Shown here: one piece after another, positions 38,401 through 46,774 of the stretch
Numbering within the stretch: position 1 is the stretch's first letter
Layout of the letters: each line of letters opens with the position of its first letter
Origin: Paenibacillus illinoisensis NBRC 15959
GTDB lineage: Bacteria; Bacillota; Bacilli; Paenibacillales; Paenibacillaceae
Length of the DNA stretch: 64,000 bases
Assembly (NCBI RefSeq): GCF_004000925.1
Contig: NZ_BIME01000006.1
Span: 1-64,000 of the forward strand
Reading direction: 5' to 3'
Notes under the pieces: generated by a model
The model's input: the letters and a program-made list of their open reading frames with translations, nothing else
What the model was told of the DNA's origin: nothing
The model's database searches: none
Position numbers and translations under genes: made by a program

Positions 38401-38695
38401 AAATAATAATTTTAAAGTAGTTACTCCAGGAGAAATTTCCTTAACCAAAGATACGCTCGATTCAAGTGGAAAGGCGATCGAACTAGGAGCTGATTACAAA
38501 GTGTATATCCTTTCTGTATCCAGTGATCTGACGTTATACACAAGTGTTCTCTCTGCTCCGTCCGGTGCAGCTAGACTTGATGCAGCTCAGGCTACTCCAG
38601 TGGTACCCACTCCAGATCCGGCAGTTCCAACGACTGACCCCAATGCCGGTTCGGCTGATTCAACTCAGGGTACCAGCACTTCAGCGACAAACTAA
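35480..38695 (+). CDS. Secreted protein with copper-amine-oxidase-like N-terminal domain and seven repeats
   Basis: The precursor of about 1071 residues has a signal peptide (VMSALAVSAMLMSALPATV), then a copper-amine-oxidase-type N-terminal domain (RVLVPLRSIFEGLDATVGY and NTMVPIRFVSEAFG), common on Paenibacillus cell-surface proteins and not an enzyme by itself. Seven repeats of about 120 residues follow, each with a motif like DYGDGRDLxVSFNR and later YRVYVM and NALSS. They look like beta-sandwich modules, and the DxGDGRD loop may bind Ca2+ (inference). A Pro/Thr/Ser tail ends it. The start is placed at the ATG after AATGGGG; another ATG lies 15 nt upstream at 35465. Confidence 0.88.
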   Translation: MKKAGGRQVKKVMSALAVSAMLMSALPATVIDAAARISIYINDAELSSAQAPVMKAGRVLVPLRSIFEGLDATVGYTNKTKTITATRGDQEVSLKLGSKTAYINGEAVSLDVPASTIKGNTMVPIRFVSEAFGEKVFWNSRNQRVDIKTTSTPPVDDTKAAAWNIYGSVSGSNGDGRDLTVSFTRPTSEKAVSEYRIMLVKTRDVNSFNESAASVVPSGNYTSVSPNGSNPKLTLNAQTRDVNGDLLNTSETYRLYVLTMGNSSNSYKNVLAWSAQSLKLNNVKSTVQPVTSLRIADISDYGDGRDLEINFNQPSSTSNITYYRAFVVKAKDASSFNLSAANKVSSSNSTIIYKGNNTAVKSQLTSSTRDTSGELIRSGTAYVVYIMSVSSNAAAADHKLSSVSSSLTLGVNTATAPVITQVKDNSDYGDGRDILVSFNRSSDESKVASYRIFVVRNSVASSFNLTTASNLSSSLYYTVNKTGSNITTTLPSSMKDTSGYNVTNLQDYRIYVMAVGNQQNNYTNALSSSSTLLRLTTNGNAGAVNNLAVSDVSDYGDGRDMRVSFNRASDESRVSAYRVYVVRSGNAGSFTLSAANASNNYYQVNKTGGNLSVTLPSNMVDTNGYRVSNNVTYRVFVLSVSTSGNSSQNALSSYSSQISLSPNAAITAPSNVAASDIGDKGNGEDLRVTFTKSADETNVNHYRVFVVKSTNTSFNLSAANAVGSAYYTYVSKNGSNQTVSFNSNSKTVDGSPIVNGVGYRVYVMAVNGNASLANALSSGSNVITLASNTAVGAASNVNVTVKNQGQAGNASDVTVNFNKPTTDSGIANYRVLIVPSGQVTGFDLNSALAIRSYVQISKNDAGNPIQLNNGHVDINGNTLAVGQKYRAFVLSVSDSGTRASNLSSASNEFSILAKPAEPVAVQSANITKVENASTATDAGLKVTFTKPSDDKGIGQYRLFVVKAQENLDLPSANSNNNFKVVTPGEISLTKDTLDSSGKAIELGADYKVYILSVSSDLTLYTSVLSAPSGAARLDAAQATPVVPTPDPAVPTTDPNAGSADSTQGTSTSATN

Positions 38696-38723
38696 CTTCG
38701 TTTATGAACTGAATCATTGTAAT

Positions 38724-38770
38724 GAGAGAGCTCCCTTACCAAAGTTAATTGGAAGGGAGCTCTCTTGTTT
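38724..38770 (+). terminator. Terminator of the repeat-protein gene
   Basis: GAGAGCTCCCTT and AAGGGAGCTCTC form a 12-bp stem, followed by TTGTTTG. Confidence 0.85.
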
Positions 38771-38877
38771 GTTAGCTCAAAACTTGTCGTCAAAAAGGTT
38801 CTCTAGGCCGTTGCTTGCCCCACCCCAGCAGGGGGATAATAGAAGGAAGAAGGGCATGATCCGAAAGGAATGATGGG

Positions 38878-39786
38878 ATGCTTGCATTTCGCTTGACCGG
38901 TTTGCCGGATTCCCGGCTGCCTCTGTATCTGTATTGTATTGGAACACACGAGCAGAAAGTGCAGCTTAGGCCGGAAGGGTTTCCGGTGCATCAGCTCTTC
39001 CTGTCGCGCAGCGCCGCAGGCGAACTCAAGATTCCGGGTAAGGGGTCATGGCCTGTAGGAGCAGGGCAATTGTGGGTAGGCGAACCAGGAGTAGCCCATG
39101 AATTTTACCCGCATTCCAGAACAAACGGGGAACTTGGATATATCGGCATTGGCGGCAGTTCAGCCGGATCGGTGCTCCAATCAGCCGGGTTGTTGGATGA
39201 GGGGCCGAGAGCCCTATCCGATTTTGAACAGTTCTGGTCGCGAATGGCGGACCTCTGGCATGGGCTGGACGATGACAAGACGGATATCTGGAGCACCTCA
39301 CTCATCGTCTACCAGCTCATTCTGGACATCGCGAGGTCCGTATCCACGACTCGGGAGAAGGCAGACCTCTCCGGAGTAGTTGGTGTTCCCATGTCGCCTG
39401 ATCAACGTGAGTCCGATCCGGGGAATGAGGCATTTACCCGTGCGGTTGCGTTGATGCATGCCCACTATCAGGATGATTTGTTATTAAAGCACGTGGCCGA
39501 AGCCGTGGGATACTCCGTGCAGCATCTCAATCGTTTGTTTCACCAGCGTGAGGGCGTGACAGGGCATCAATATATGCAGCGATTGAGACTGCAGAAGGCA
39601 TCCGACTGGTTGGATCAGCATCCACGCGCAAGCGTGAGAGAGGCAGCGGAGACGGTAGGCATGGAGGTCAACTATTTTATCCGCATGTTCAAACGGGAAT
39701 TCGGTGAGACGCCTGGCAAGGGGATCAAACAGCGGAACCAGTCTAGTAGCGAAAAAGGCGAACCCGATGTGACGCCAACGCTTTGA
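38878..39786 (+). CDS. AraC family transcriptional regulator
   Basis: This 302-residue regulator has an N-terminal cupin-like sensing half and a C-terminal AraC-type double helix-turn-helix. In the latter, LLLKHVAEAVGYSVQHLNRLF and SVREAAETVGMEVNYFIRMF are the two helix-turn-helix units, ending FGETPGKGIKQR. The ATG follows AAAGGA at spacing 8. Ligand and targets are unknown; no sugar-use gene is adjacent. It is flanked by terminators, so it is transcribed alone. Confidence 0.92.
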   Translation: MLAFRLTGLPDSRLPLYLYCIGTHEQKVQLRPEGFPVHQLFLSRSAAGELKIPGKGSWPVGAGQLWVGEPGVAHEFYPHSRTNGELGYIGIGGSSAGSVLQSAGLLDEGPRALSDFEQFWSRMADLWHGLDDDKTDIWSTSLIVYQLILDIARSVSTTREKADLSGVVGVPMSPDQRESDPGNEAFTRAVALMHAHYQDDLLLKHVAEAVGYSVQHLNRLFHQREGVTGHQYMQRLRLQKASDWLDQHPRASVREAAETVGMEVNYFIRMFKREFGETPGKGIKQRNQSSSEKGEPDVTPTL

Positions 39787-39831
39787 AAGGTAACTTTCGA
39801 GGATAGGTGTGAAAAAAAGATAGTAATGAAG

Positions 39832-39855
39832 AAAGGGGCCATCACGGCCCCTTTT
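39832..39855. terminator. Bidirectional terminator
   Basis: AAAGGGGCC and GGCCCCTTT form a perfect stem around a 5-nt loop. It lies between the converging AraC and DUF1129-like genes. Confidence 0.88.
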
Positions 39856-39858
39856 GGT

Positions 39859-40665
39859 TTATTTCTTTTTCTGCCCGAAGAGCGGCCTCAGTAGAGCAAG
39901 CCCCACAATACCAATCACAAGACTAACCCACGGGGCTAAGTAAAATACCGGAAGACTGTCCCGCAGCGGATAACCAACGAACAGGACAAGAACAACAATG
40001 ACGATATAGATCGCAATGCCTTTCAGGTTAACCTGGGGCTTGGTCGTCATATCTTTGCCTTGATCATCCGGCCGTTCCGCCAGGCGGCGAAGCATCTCAA
40101 CTAGAGCAATCCCGCCAACGGCTGAAATGATAATCGAAAACAGACTGATATGGCTGAATGGTTCCGTATCTCCACCGCTCCAGTCGATAAATAGCCCGGC
40201 AGCGCCCTGAATAAGCATGACAAAGGAAATGGCTGCCCAGGCAATCATCACATACCACTTGGGTGTACGTTTGACTGGACCGGAAGCCTCTCCATACACA
40301 TCTTCATCGTCCTTAGATGCTACAGCTGGTTTATCGGCGTTCGATTTTTTGGATGAGTTCCTACCCACAGATACGGACGAAGAACTTGATGCTCCTGCAC
40401 CTGCACCTGCATCCAGGCGTGCGTGGATATCCTGTTCCAGGTCCGCTCCGTATAATTCCCGGGCTGATTGACCATCCCGCTGTGCTTGTACAATGGCCTT
40501 TCCCTCAGACAAAATCCACTCTTCCTGTGTTCTTTCATCTGCGTCGGTACGGCGGGCAATGCCGCTAATCTGATCGAACAATTTTACATTTTCAGGCGTC
40601 ATCCGGCTCATCTCGGTCATTTGCCGGTTTTGTATTTCTTTAAGCTTCTTATAGGAAATCCCCAA
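39859..40665 (-). CDS. DUF1129-like membrane protein
   Basis: The product of about 268 residues has a soluble N-terminal half with SEGKAIVQAQRDGQSARELYG, a pattern seen in DUF1129 proteins, then a low-complexity Ala/Gly/Ser linker. Four hydrophobic segments follow in the C-terminal half (for example YVMIAWAAISFVMLIQGAAG and IAIYIVIVVLVLFVGYP). The TTG at 40665 is preceded by AGGGGGAG at spacing 7, better than the upstream GTG at 40689. The function of the family is unknown. The family call is moderate. Confidence 0.75.
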   Translation of the reverse strand: MGISYKKLKEIQNRQMTEMSRMTPENVKLFDQISGIARRTDADERTQEEWILSEGKAIVQAQRDGQSARELYGADLEQDIHARLDAGAGAGASSSSSVSVGRNSSKKSNADKPAVASKDDEDVYGEASGPVKRTPKWYVMIAWAAISFVMLIQGAAGLFIDWSGGDTEPFSHISLFSIIISAVGGIALVEMLRRLAERPDDQGKDMTTKPQVNLKGIAIYIVIVVLVLFVGYPLRDSLPVFYLAPWVSLVIGIVGLALLRPLFGQKKK

Positions 40666-40761
40666 TGATTGCTCCCCCTGTCTGAACACGTTACAGATCC
40701 CCAGCTTCCTGAAGACCCTGACGGTATTTTAGTATACGGGAAGGGCTCTCGTTTCGCAAAG

Positions 40762-41034
40762 TCATTCCTTATAAAAAAGCTGCTTGTGATTCATCCATAG
40801 CCCTACGCAGGCCAGAATGACACAGGTGCATAACAACACCAGCTTGCCATGATCACGTATCCATTCGATGAGATGTTCCATGAATTCAATCCCTTTCGCC
40901 GGAAGGAATCCGAGGTCAATTTGCATGTACATATTATCGATTAATTTCCCCATTTTTCCTGTGAAATATGCATAGGCTGAACCCATATCCAACGATTGTG
41001 TGAAGGATGAATAAAGGCTGGCTGATTCCAACAC
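40762..41034 (-). CDS. Possible small membrane protein
   Basis: An ORF of up to 90 residues has one clear hydrophobic segment near the C terminus (LVLLCTCVILACVGLWM) after an amphipathic part. The longest form starts at a GTG without a ribosome site; an internal ATG preceded by AGGAAA gives about 63 residues. It lies in a 400-bp gap with no other gene. Coding is plausible but not certain. Confidence 0.4.
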   Translation of the reverse strand: MLESASLYSSFTQSLDMGSAYAYFTGKMGKLIDNMYMQIDLGFLPAKGIEFMEHLIEWIRDHGKLVLLCTCVILACVGLWMNHKQLFYKE

Positions 41035-41081
41035 AATAGTAGCATTTCAAACGAAAAAAACAGTAATGGGAGTGTGCAGAC

Positions 41082-41330
41082 ATGAATCAAGCCAAGCATA
41101 GTAACAACGAATTAACACGGAAGCTGCTGCTGAACAGCAACTCCCGTGGTGTGAAGGATGAAGTGGTTCCCATGGGACAGGGAGCAGCAGAGGATACCGA
41201 ATTTGCAGTTGAGCTTGGCGAGGGGCCCGATAAAACGGGTAGCTTCTGGGAAAGTTCCGAGTTTGCCCGTGAGCATCGCTGGGAAGGTCAAGTAGAGACC
41301 CACGAGATGTTTCGCCGGAGCTATGAATAG
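41082..41330 (+). CDS. Small hydrophilic protein of unknown function
   Basis: This 82-residue ORF encodes an acidic, soluble protein with no signal or membrane segment, ending WEGQVETHEMFRRSYE. The ATG follows GGGAGTGTGCAGAC, a usable ribosome site. I do not recognise a family. It converges on the histidine kinase gene, with 16 bp between the stops and no clear terminator. Confidence 0.55.
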   Translation: MNQAKHSNNELTRKLLLNSNSRGVKDEVVPMGQGAAEDTEFAVELGEGPDKTGSFWESSEFAREHRWEGQVETHEMFRRSYE

Positions 41331-41346
41331 CACATTGAATCCGTGA

Positions 41347-42810
41347 TCACCTTGCAGTATTGAGTGTAAAAGAGATGCAAGCACCACCTTCAGGCAGGTT
41401 ACTGGCGCATATGGTTCCACCGTGCTTCTCCACGATGCGTTTGGCCGTGAACAGGCCCAGTCCGGTCTGTCCCTGGTGGCCGTGATAGAATTGGTCAAAC
41501 AAATGCGGCAGATCCGCTTCGGTGAAGCCTGGACCTGTATCGCAGACAGTAACCTGCATGATATGAACATCCTGTATATCCACATGTAGTCTGATCTCCC
41601 CTTGTGGGGGTACATAACGCAAGCTGTTAGCCACCAAGTTATCCAGCACCTGCCCCACCCGTTGTACATCCATATGAAGGGGCGAAGAGCTCTCGGCCCT
41701 TCGATCCACGAGTTTGAATTTCAAGTGCATACGCTGACTGGAACACAAGAAACCAATCTCCCGCTGCTTCATTTCCCAGAAGGAGGAAGGATCCACCGGT
41801 TCCCAGCGAAGCGGAAAATAATCAAAATCGGTACCTGCGGCTACCGTCATATCCTGAATGAGCCGATTAATTCGCTTCACATTATGGTCAATGACGTCCA
41901 GATGATTGCTCATGCTTTGGGCAGTATGTACAACATGTGCGGGTGAATCCTTGAGCAGCTCCACATGACCCTGAATCACCGTCATCGGCGTGCGGAAATC
42001 ATGGCTGATCGCGCCCATCAGTTCACTCCGTTCCTGCTGAAGCTTCCACTCCCGGGTTAGGGCGTTCTTCAGTTCCTTGCGCATATCCTCGAAGGAGGCG
42101 GAGAGAAGTCCGAGCTCATTAGGCGCGTGGTTATCCAAAATGAAGTCCAGATCCTGCTCCTTGATGCGTTTGGAAGCCAAAATGAGGTCCTCAATCGGCC
42201 GGTTCACATTGCGACCCACTCTGCCCGCCACAAACCAGGTCGCTGCTGCGATATATACGAAGGGAGAAGCCAGCATTAGCACAAGAAACGTATTCGTCCA
42301 GACGGGCGATATGGATGGAGAAGGGCTGGTTTCCAATCGGTACTGGAGCACAAGAGCCCCTGAATACATTCCGTGATCTCCGCTTAGAGGCGAGATGAGT
42401 GTAACCAGTCCGCCTAACCCTAGTGTACTATCTGTGATTGTTTTGCTATTCAGCCTGCTCAGCAGATCCACTTCATTCTCCACGATCTGCTCCTGAATCG
42501 TTCCGTATCTTCTGCTTCCACGGGTATCCACAATCTGATAGGTGATACCTTCCGGAGGGAGCAGCTGTTCCAGCTTGGCCTGATTGGCTGCATCGGTCCA
42601 TTTGATCTGCTGCTTCGCCTGCTCCTGCACAGTATGCTGAATGTCGGGGATTCGAGACTCATAATAGTTGGCAGGCTGCAGCCACTGGTTGGAGAAGAGA
42701 AATGATATCCCTACGGCCCATGTCAGGAGTGTCAATACGATGCTAATCGCCATCACAAGTGCAAAAGCCCAGACGAGTTGTTTTTTGATCGGCCAGCGTT
42801 CCTTAATCAT
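41347..42810 (-). CDS. HAMP-containing sensor histidine kinase
   Basis: This protein of about 487 residues is a membrane sensor kinase. It has a first membrane segment (LVWAFALVMAISIVLTLLTW), an extracellular domain of about 130 residues, a second segment near 180-200, a HAMP linker, the phospho-acceptor His in AISHDFRTPMTV, and ATPase motifs DNLVANSLRYV, VCDTGPGF and GLGLFTAKRIV. The start at 42810 overlaps the regulator stop (ATGA) and has GGGAG before it. The signal is unknown. Confidence 0.94.
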   Translation of the reverse strand: MIKERWPIKKQLVWAFALVMAISIVLTLLTWAVGISFLFSNQWLQPANYYESRIPDIQHTVQEQAKQQIKWTDAANQAKLEQLLPPEGITYQIVDTRGSRRYGTIQEQIVENEVDLLSRLNSKTITDSTLGLGGLVTLISPLSGDHGMYSGALVLQYRLETSPSPSISPVWTNTFLVLMLASPFVYIAAATWFVAGRVGRNVNRPIEDLILASKRIKEQDLDFILDNHAPNELGLLSASFEDMRKELKNALTREWKLQQERSELMGAISHDFRTPMTVIQGHVELLKDSPAHVVHTAQSMSNHLDVIDHNVKRINRLIQDMTVAAGTDFDYFPLRWEPVDPSSFWEMKQREIGFLCSSQRMHLKFKLVDRRAESSSPLHMDVQRVGQVLDNLVANSLRYVPPQGEIRLHVDIQDVHIMQVTVCDTGPGFTEADLPHLFDQFYHGHQGQTGLGLFTAKRIVEKHGGTICASNLPEGGACISFTLNTAR

Positions 42811-43505
42811 CGTACGGGCTCCCATTTGTACCCGACACCCCATACCGTCGAGATATAGGCATGATCCGGGTCAGCTGCTGCCAGCTTGGCCCTTATTTTT
42901 TTGACATGTTCCGTGATCGTGGTAGTATCCCCCGTTGCTTCGAGACCCCAGATGCGGTCATACAGCTGTTCCTTGGAGAAAACCTGCCCTGGATGTGTGG
43001 CCAGCAGTTCCACCAGATCATATTCCTTGAGCGTGAGCGGGATGGCATGCTGCATGATCATGACTGTGCGCCCTTTCAGGTCCATTTGCAAAGATCCGTA
43101 TCTGTAAAATGCAGGCTCATTCCTGTGCGGCTGAACGCCATCGCGACGGGAACGGCGCAAGTGGGCAGCCACTCTTGCCTTTAATTCCCCAAGACTGAAC
43201 GGCTTCGTCATATAATCATCCCCGCCGATGGATAACCCTTGAATCCGGTCCATTTCGGCCTGCCTCGCACTGAGAAAGAGGATGGGGCAGCTCACCTCAT
43301 CCCGAATCAGCCGGCAGAGCTCGAATCCGCTCATGCCGGGCATCATAATGTCCAGCAGAATCAGATCCGGCGGATTACCGAGAAGCTGTAACGCCTCGGT
43401 GCCGCTTGATGCCGTGGACACGTTATACCCTTCCTGCGTGAGTGTCTGATGAATCAGAGCTACAATATCCTTTTCGTCATCTACAATTAAAATGTTTTCG
43501 TTCAT
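42807..43505 (-). CDS. OmpR/PhoB family response regulator
   Basis: This 232-residue regulator has a receiver domain with the acidic pocket IVDDEKDIV, the phospho-Asp in LILLDIMMPGMS and the Lys in DDYMTKPFSLGE. A winged-helix DNA-binding domain ends in VWGVGYKWEP. AGGAAATCATC precedes the ATG. It is the first gene of a two-gene operon with the kinase. Targets are unknown. Confidence 0.95.
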   Translation of the reverse strand: MNENILIVDDEKDIVALIHQTLTQEGYNVSTASSGTEALQLLGNPPDLILLDIMMPGMSGFELCRLIRDEVSCPILFLSARQAEMDRIQGLSIGGDDYMTKPFSLGELKARVAAHLRRSRRDGVQPHRNEPAFYRYGSLQMDLKGRTVMIMQHAIPLTLKEYDLVELLATHPGQVFSKEQLYDRIWGLEATGDTTTITEHVKKIRAKLAAADPDHAYISTVWGVGYKWEPVR

Positions 43506-43757
43506 GATGATTTCCTGGCAGTTGTGTTCAAGGCCTACTCCTTACTGCCGTCTCCGTTTCCTTCAAATGGTTGAGTATATATTGTACCTAAAATTACCAT
43601 GATCGTAAAAACAAGAATGCCTAGGGAAATTCGTTTTTTTTCATTCACTCCAGGCATAATCTTGCCGATACATTGAAGGTACACATGAATTCTAAAGATT
43701 TTATAACGTAGCATATTAAAATAATAAATCGCCTATTGAACAGCCGTTTTCCTCACG
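43506..43757. other. Divergent intergenic region upstream of the two-component system
   Basis: No gene, repeat or operator was recognised in this AT-rich stretch. Confidence 0.4.
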
Positions 43758-43786
43758 TTGACTTGAGGTTCCCGGGATGATATTAT
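43758..43786 (+). promoter_or_regulatory. SigA-type promoter of the hydrolase gene
   Basis: TTGACT (43758-43763) and TATTAT (43781-43786) are spaced by 17 nt, about 90 nt before the ATG at 43879. Confidence 0.6.
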
Positions 43787-43878
43787 ACTAATAACATCTT
43801 AATACACATTAAACTTATCGGATTTATATACAATCAAAAATGAACGAGTAACGGCAAGAATGGAAAGGGGAAATTAGC

Positions 43879-44709
43879 ATGGAGCGTCAGATCAGTATCC
43901 GTCATGGACAGGAAGAACTAACAGCTACGATTCATTATCCCGTAGTTAGGGATATCAAGGAGGGAAACCACCAGCAGCGTGTGCCTTTGGCCGTCATTTG
44001 CCATGGCTTTGTTGGCAGCCGCATTGGCGTGGATCGCCTGTTCGTGAAGACTGCACGTGAACTGGCTGAGGATGGATACCTGGTGCTGCGCTTCGATTAC
44101 ATCGGCTGCGGGGAGAGCAGCGGCGAGTATGGAGCTGAAGGGCTGGATTCCATGATCGCGCAGACTCGTTCTGTGCTGGATTATGCGGTGAACTGCAGCG
44201 ATGTGGATCCAACCCGCGTGACCTTGATCGGTCACAGTCTGGGCGGAGCAGTCGCTCTGCTCACGGCCATCCGTGACAAACGTGTCAAGAATCTGGTCAT
44301 GTGGTCTGCGGTGGGATATCCGTTCAATGACATCGTGAAGATTACGGGGCGTGAGGTGTACGATCTGGGTGTGAAGCAGGGCTCGGCTGATTATCTCGCT
44401 TATAAGTTCACGCCGGCTTTCTTTGAGTCTCTGGCTGAGCATCAACCGTTCCAGGAAGCTGTTAAGTTTAACGGCGATGTTCTGGTCGTGCACGGTACAT
44501 CGGATGACATCATTCCTGTAGACTATGCTTTCCTATATCAGAAGGTATTCTGGATGCGCCAGGAAGGGCGCTGCGACAAGGAGATTATTTTCCAGGGGGA
44601 TCATACCTTCTCTTCCGGCAAAGAGCGGGAGCAGCTGATCACGCGTACCCGGGAATGGCTCGGTGAACGTCAGAAGATTGAACAGGATTGGCAGCACTGG
44701 ATGATCTAA
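43879..44709 (+). CDS. Alpha/beta hydrolase, cinnamoyl/feruloyl esterase type
   Basis: This 276-residue cytosolic hydrolase has an N-terminal part typical of feruloyl-esterase-like proteins (LAVICHGFVGSRIGVDRLF, then LRFDYIGCGESSGEYG). The nucleophile Ser is in LIGHSLGGAVAL, the Asp is probably in VVHGTSDDIIPV and the His in FQGDHTFSS. AAAGGGGAAATTAGC precedes the ATG. Esterase activity on plant phenolic esters is possible but unproven. Confidence 0.88.
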   Translation: MERQISIRHGQEELTATIHYPVVRDIKEGNHQQRVPLAVICHGFVGSRIGVDRLFVKTARELAEDGYLVLRFDYIGCGESSGEYGAEGLDSMIAQTRSVLDYAVNCSDVDPTRVTLIGHSLGGAVALLTAIRDKRVKNLVMWSAVGYPFNDIVKITGREVYDLGVKQGSADYLAYKFTPAFFESLAEHQPFQEAVKFNGDVLVVHGTSDDIIPVDYAFLYQKVFWMRQEGRCDKEIIFQGDHTFSSGKEREQLITRTREWLGERQKIEQDWQHWMI

Positions 44710-44878
44710 TGGTTTAGAGGACGTCTGAAGCAAATAAATATACAACGGAGTGGAGAACCAGAAAGGGCAGGTTTGAGCAGTTTCGGGATGTCAGCTTGGA
44801 AAAGCGCCTTCTAAGCGGTAGAATAGAGGAGTAGTATAGAAGCGTGACCATTCTATCCGTGTCTGGAGGTTGGCAGCA

Positions 44879-45667
44879 ATGACATTACCCGCATTTTTCA
44901 TTGCGCATGGTTCTCCCGCTATGGCGGTAGAGAGCAATGACTACACTCAATTTCTGAACCAGCTTGGAAACAGGCTGCCGGCTCCAAAAGCCATTGTCGT
45001 ATTTACGGCGCATTGGGATTGTCCCGAGCCGTCCGTGACGATGGACGATACACATCAGACCTTGCATGATTTCTACGGATTCCCCTCTAATATGTATACA
45101 ATCGATTATCCGGCACCAGGACAATCCGAACTTGCGAATGAGATCTGCGCTCTCTTTAGCCGCAGCAATCTCCCGCACCAGCCTGTTCGAGGCAGAGGTT
45201 TGGACCATGGAGTCTGGGTCCCGCTGCTGCATATGTATCCGCAGGCAAATATCCCTGTCGTTGTTGTGTCTGTAGATTCGCTGCGTTCACCGCAGGAGCA
45301 GTACGATATTGGCCGGATGCTGGAACAGCTGCGACATGACGATGTGCTGATCATAGGCAGTGGTGGTACCGTTCATAATCTGAGATTACTCGGTGGTAAC
45401 GAGGATGAACCGCAGGATTGGGCGGTAGAGTTCGATGATTGGATGGAAGAGCGGCTGGAGAAATGGAACACGAGAGAGCTGTTTCAATATGACAAAAAAG
45501 CTCCAAATGCCCGGACTGCGGTTCCTTCTTATGGAACAGAGCATCTGGCACCCCTGTTCTATGCCATGGGTACAGCAGACATGTCCCGCAAGGCGAAGCG
45601 CTTGTTCCAGTCTTATCCGTACGGAACACTCAGTTTAAACTGCTGGCAATTCGGTGACGGCGTGTAA
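44879..45667 (+). CDS. LigB-type class III extradiol ring-cleavage dioxygenase
   Basis: This protein of about 262 residues resembles the YgiD/DODA branch of class III extradiol dioxygenases, which act on catechols with a divalent metal. Metal-ligand candidates are the His of FIAHGSPAMA, the His of FTAHWDCPEP and the His of IGSGGTVHNLR; RGLDHGVWVPL is also conserved. The ATG at 44879 follows TGGAGG; the TTG at 44870 is less likely. In bacteria these proteins often protect against or use catechols, which recalls the mhqO-like gene in this window. Confidence 0.88.
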   Translation: MTLPAFFIAHGSPAMAVESNDYTQFLNQLGNRLPAPKAIVVFTAHWDCPEPSVTMDDTHQTLHDFYGFPSNMYTIDYPAPGQSELANEICALFSRSNLPHQPVRGRGLDHGVWVPLLHMYPQANIPVVVVSVDSLRSPQEQYDIGRMLEQLRHDDVLIIGSGGTVHNLRLLGGNEDEPQDWAVEFDDWMEERLEKWNTRELFQYDKKAPNARTAVPSYGTEHLAPLFYAMGTADMSRKAKRLFQSYPYGTLSLNCWQFGDGV

Positions 45668-45755
45668 CTTGGAGCAGACAAGAGGGATAGCTGTACAGTA
45701 ATGCCCTCCCTATACGATGACATTCAGACATGAACCGCTAATGAATAATAAAAAC

Positions 45756-45802
45756 AAAAGGTTCCTTTACCCAACAATACTTTGGGCGAAGGAACCTTTT
45801 TT
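45756..45802. terminator. Bidirectional terminator
   Basis: AAAAGGTTCCTT and AAGGAACCTTTT with inner CCCA/TGGG form a long stem. It serves converging genes on both strands. Confidence 0.88.
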
Positions 45803-45817
45803 GATGTAAGCCTATAT

Positions 45818-46030
45818 CTATTTTCGAATTTCGAAGAACTCGCAGTCCGTGCGGGAATGATAGGCAAGTTCACTGACACTGGACTGGACAACAATCGTTT
45901 TGCTGTCAAAACGGATAATGACACCACCGGAATCAATCTGGTGGTTATCCTGAAATACCCGGATTTTGTGCTTCATATCCATGGCTTCCTGGAAGTCGGC
46001 ATCCGTCTCAAGACGGCGTTGAGTGGGCAT
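45818..46030 (-). CDS. Small conserved-looking protein of unknown function
   Basis: The ORF encodes about 70 residues starting MPTQRRLETDADFQEAM, with a predicted mixed alpha-beta content (KIRVFQDNHQIDSGGVIIRFDSKTIVVQ) and no membrane segment. The ATG at 46030 has AAAGGAG at spacing 8; a longer frame from 46051 has none. A terminator lies after it. I do not recognise the family. Confidence 0.7.
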   Translation of the reverse strand: MPTQRRLETDADFQEAMDMKHKIRVFQDNHQIDSGGVIIRFDSKTIVVQSSVSELAYHSRTDCEFFEIRK

Positions 46031-46104
46031 TAGCAGTACTCCTTTGGTCATAATCTATATGTTCATCATAATACGTGATTCCGTACAGGGGCAAGTCAGG
46101 CATG

Positions 46105-46142
46105 AAAAAGCCCCGTTCCCCGGGGGATGGGGAGCAGGGCTA
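46105..46142 (-). terminator. Terminator of the DoxX gene
   Basis: On the minus strand AGCCC and TCCCC pair GGGGA and GGGCT, followed by TTTTT. Confidence 0.7.
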
Positions 46143-46159
46143 GTATATCTGTTCGTGCT

Positions 46160-46699
46160 TTAAGCTGTTTTTTGGGTTGGATTCAAGGTTGGTGTATCTT
46201 TGGGATGATGGCCTTTGCCCCGGCTGAACAATCCGCGAAGGTAAGGCAGTACCCAACGATCCAAACCAATTTTACCAGCATTGGCACCAGCAACGACGAG
46301 GAAGATTTGCATCAGAACCAGTTGTGCATTCGTGCTCACGGTACCCGAGAAGAGGAACGCGAAGTTCATCACGAGGGCCATCAGTGCAGCCAGTGTGGTG
46401 AAGCAGCCAAGGATGAGACCGACACCTACCAGGAATTCACCAAGCGGGATGATGAAGTCGAACAATCCGGCATTTGGTACTGCGAATTTCTCAAGGAACG
46501 TTCCCCACCAAGCCTGAACGGTTGGGTTCTCGCCTGCTGCTTTCTCTACTGCTCCAGCGAGGAAACCGCCAGCCTGGAAGCCGCCTGTCAGTTTGCCCCA
46601 TCCGTGAGTCATCCAGTCATAACCGATATACACCCGAAGTACTGTCAAAATCCACATTGCCACTTTGTTTTCTCTAAGCCATTGGTTGAAGCTGAACAT
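46160..46699 (-). CDS. DoxX family membrane protein
   Basis: This 179-residue protein has four hydrophobic segments and the DoxX-like start WLRENKVAMWILTVLRVYIGYDWMTHGWGKL, then FDFIIPLGEFLVGVGLILG. DoxX proteins are membrane partners in redox or thiosulfate-quinone chemistry and stress defence; the exact role here is unknown. The ATG at 46699 follows AAGGAG at spacing 8, while the frame extends 39 codons upstream without one. An Fnr/CRP-type palindrome sits about 100 bp upstream. Confidence 0.9.
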   Translation of the reverse strand: MFSFNQWLRENKVAMWILTVLRVYIGYDWMTHGWGKLTGGFQAGGFLAGAVEKAAGENPTVQAWWGTFLEKFAVPNAGLFDFIIPLGEFLVGVGLILGCFTTLAALMALVMNFAFLFSGTVSTNAQLVLMQIFLVVAGANAGKIGLDRWVLPYLRGLFSRGKGHHPKDTPTLNPTQKTA

Positions 46700-46774
46700 A
46701 TAAACCACTCCTTCATGGAATCTAGTGTGTGTTGTTTGTTTTGGTTTTTCTAAGTGATCACCTTTGATGTCTTT

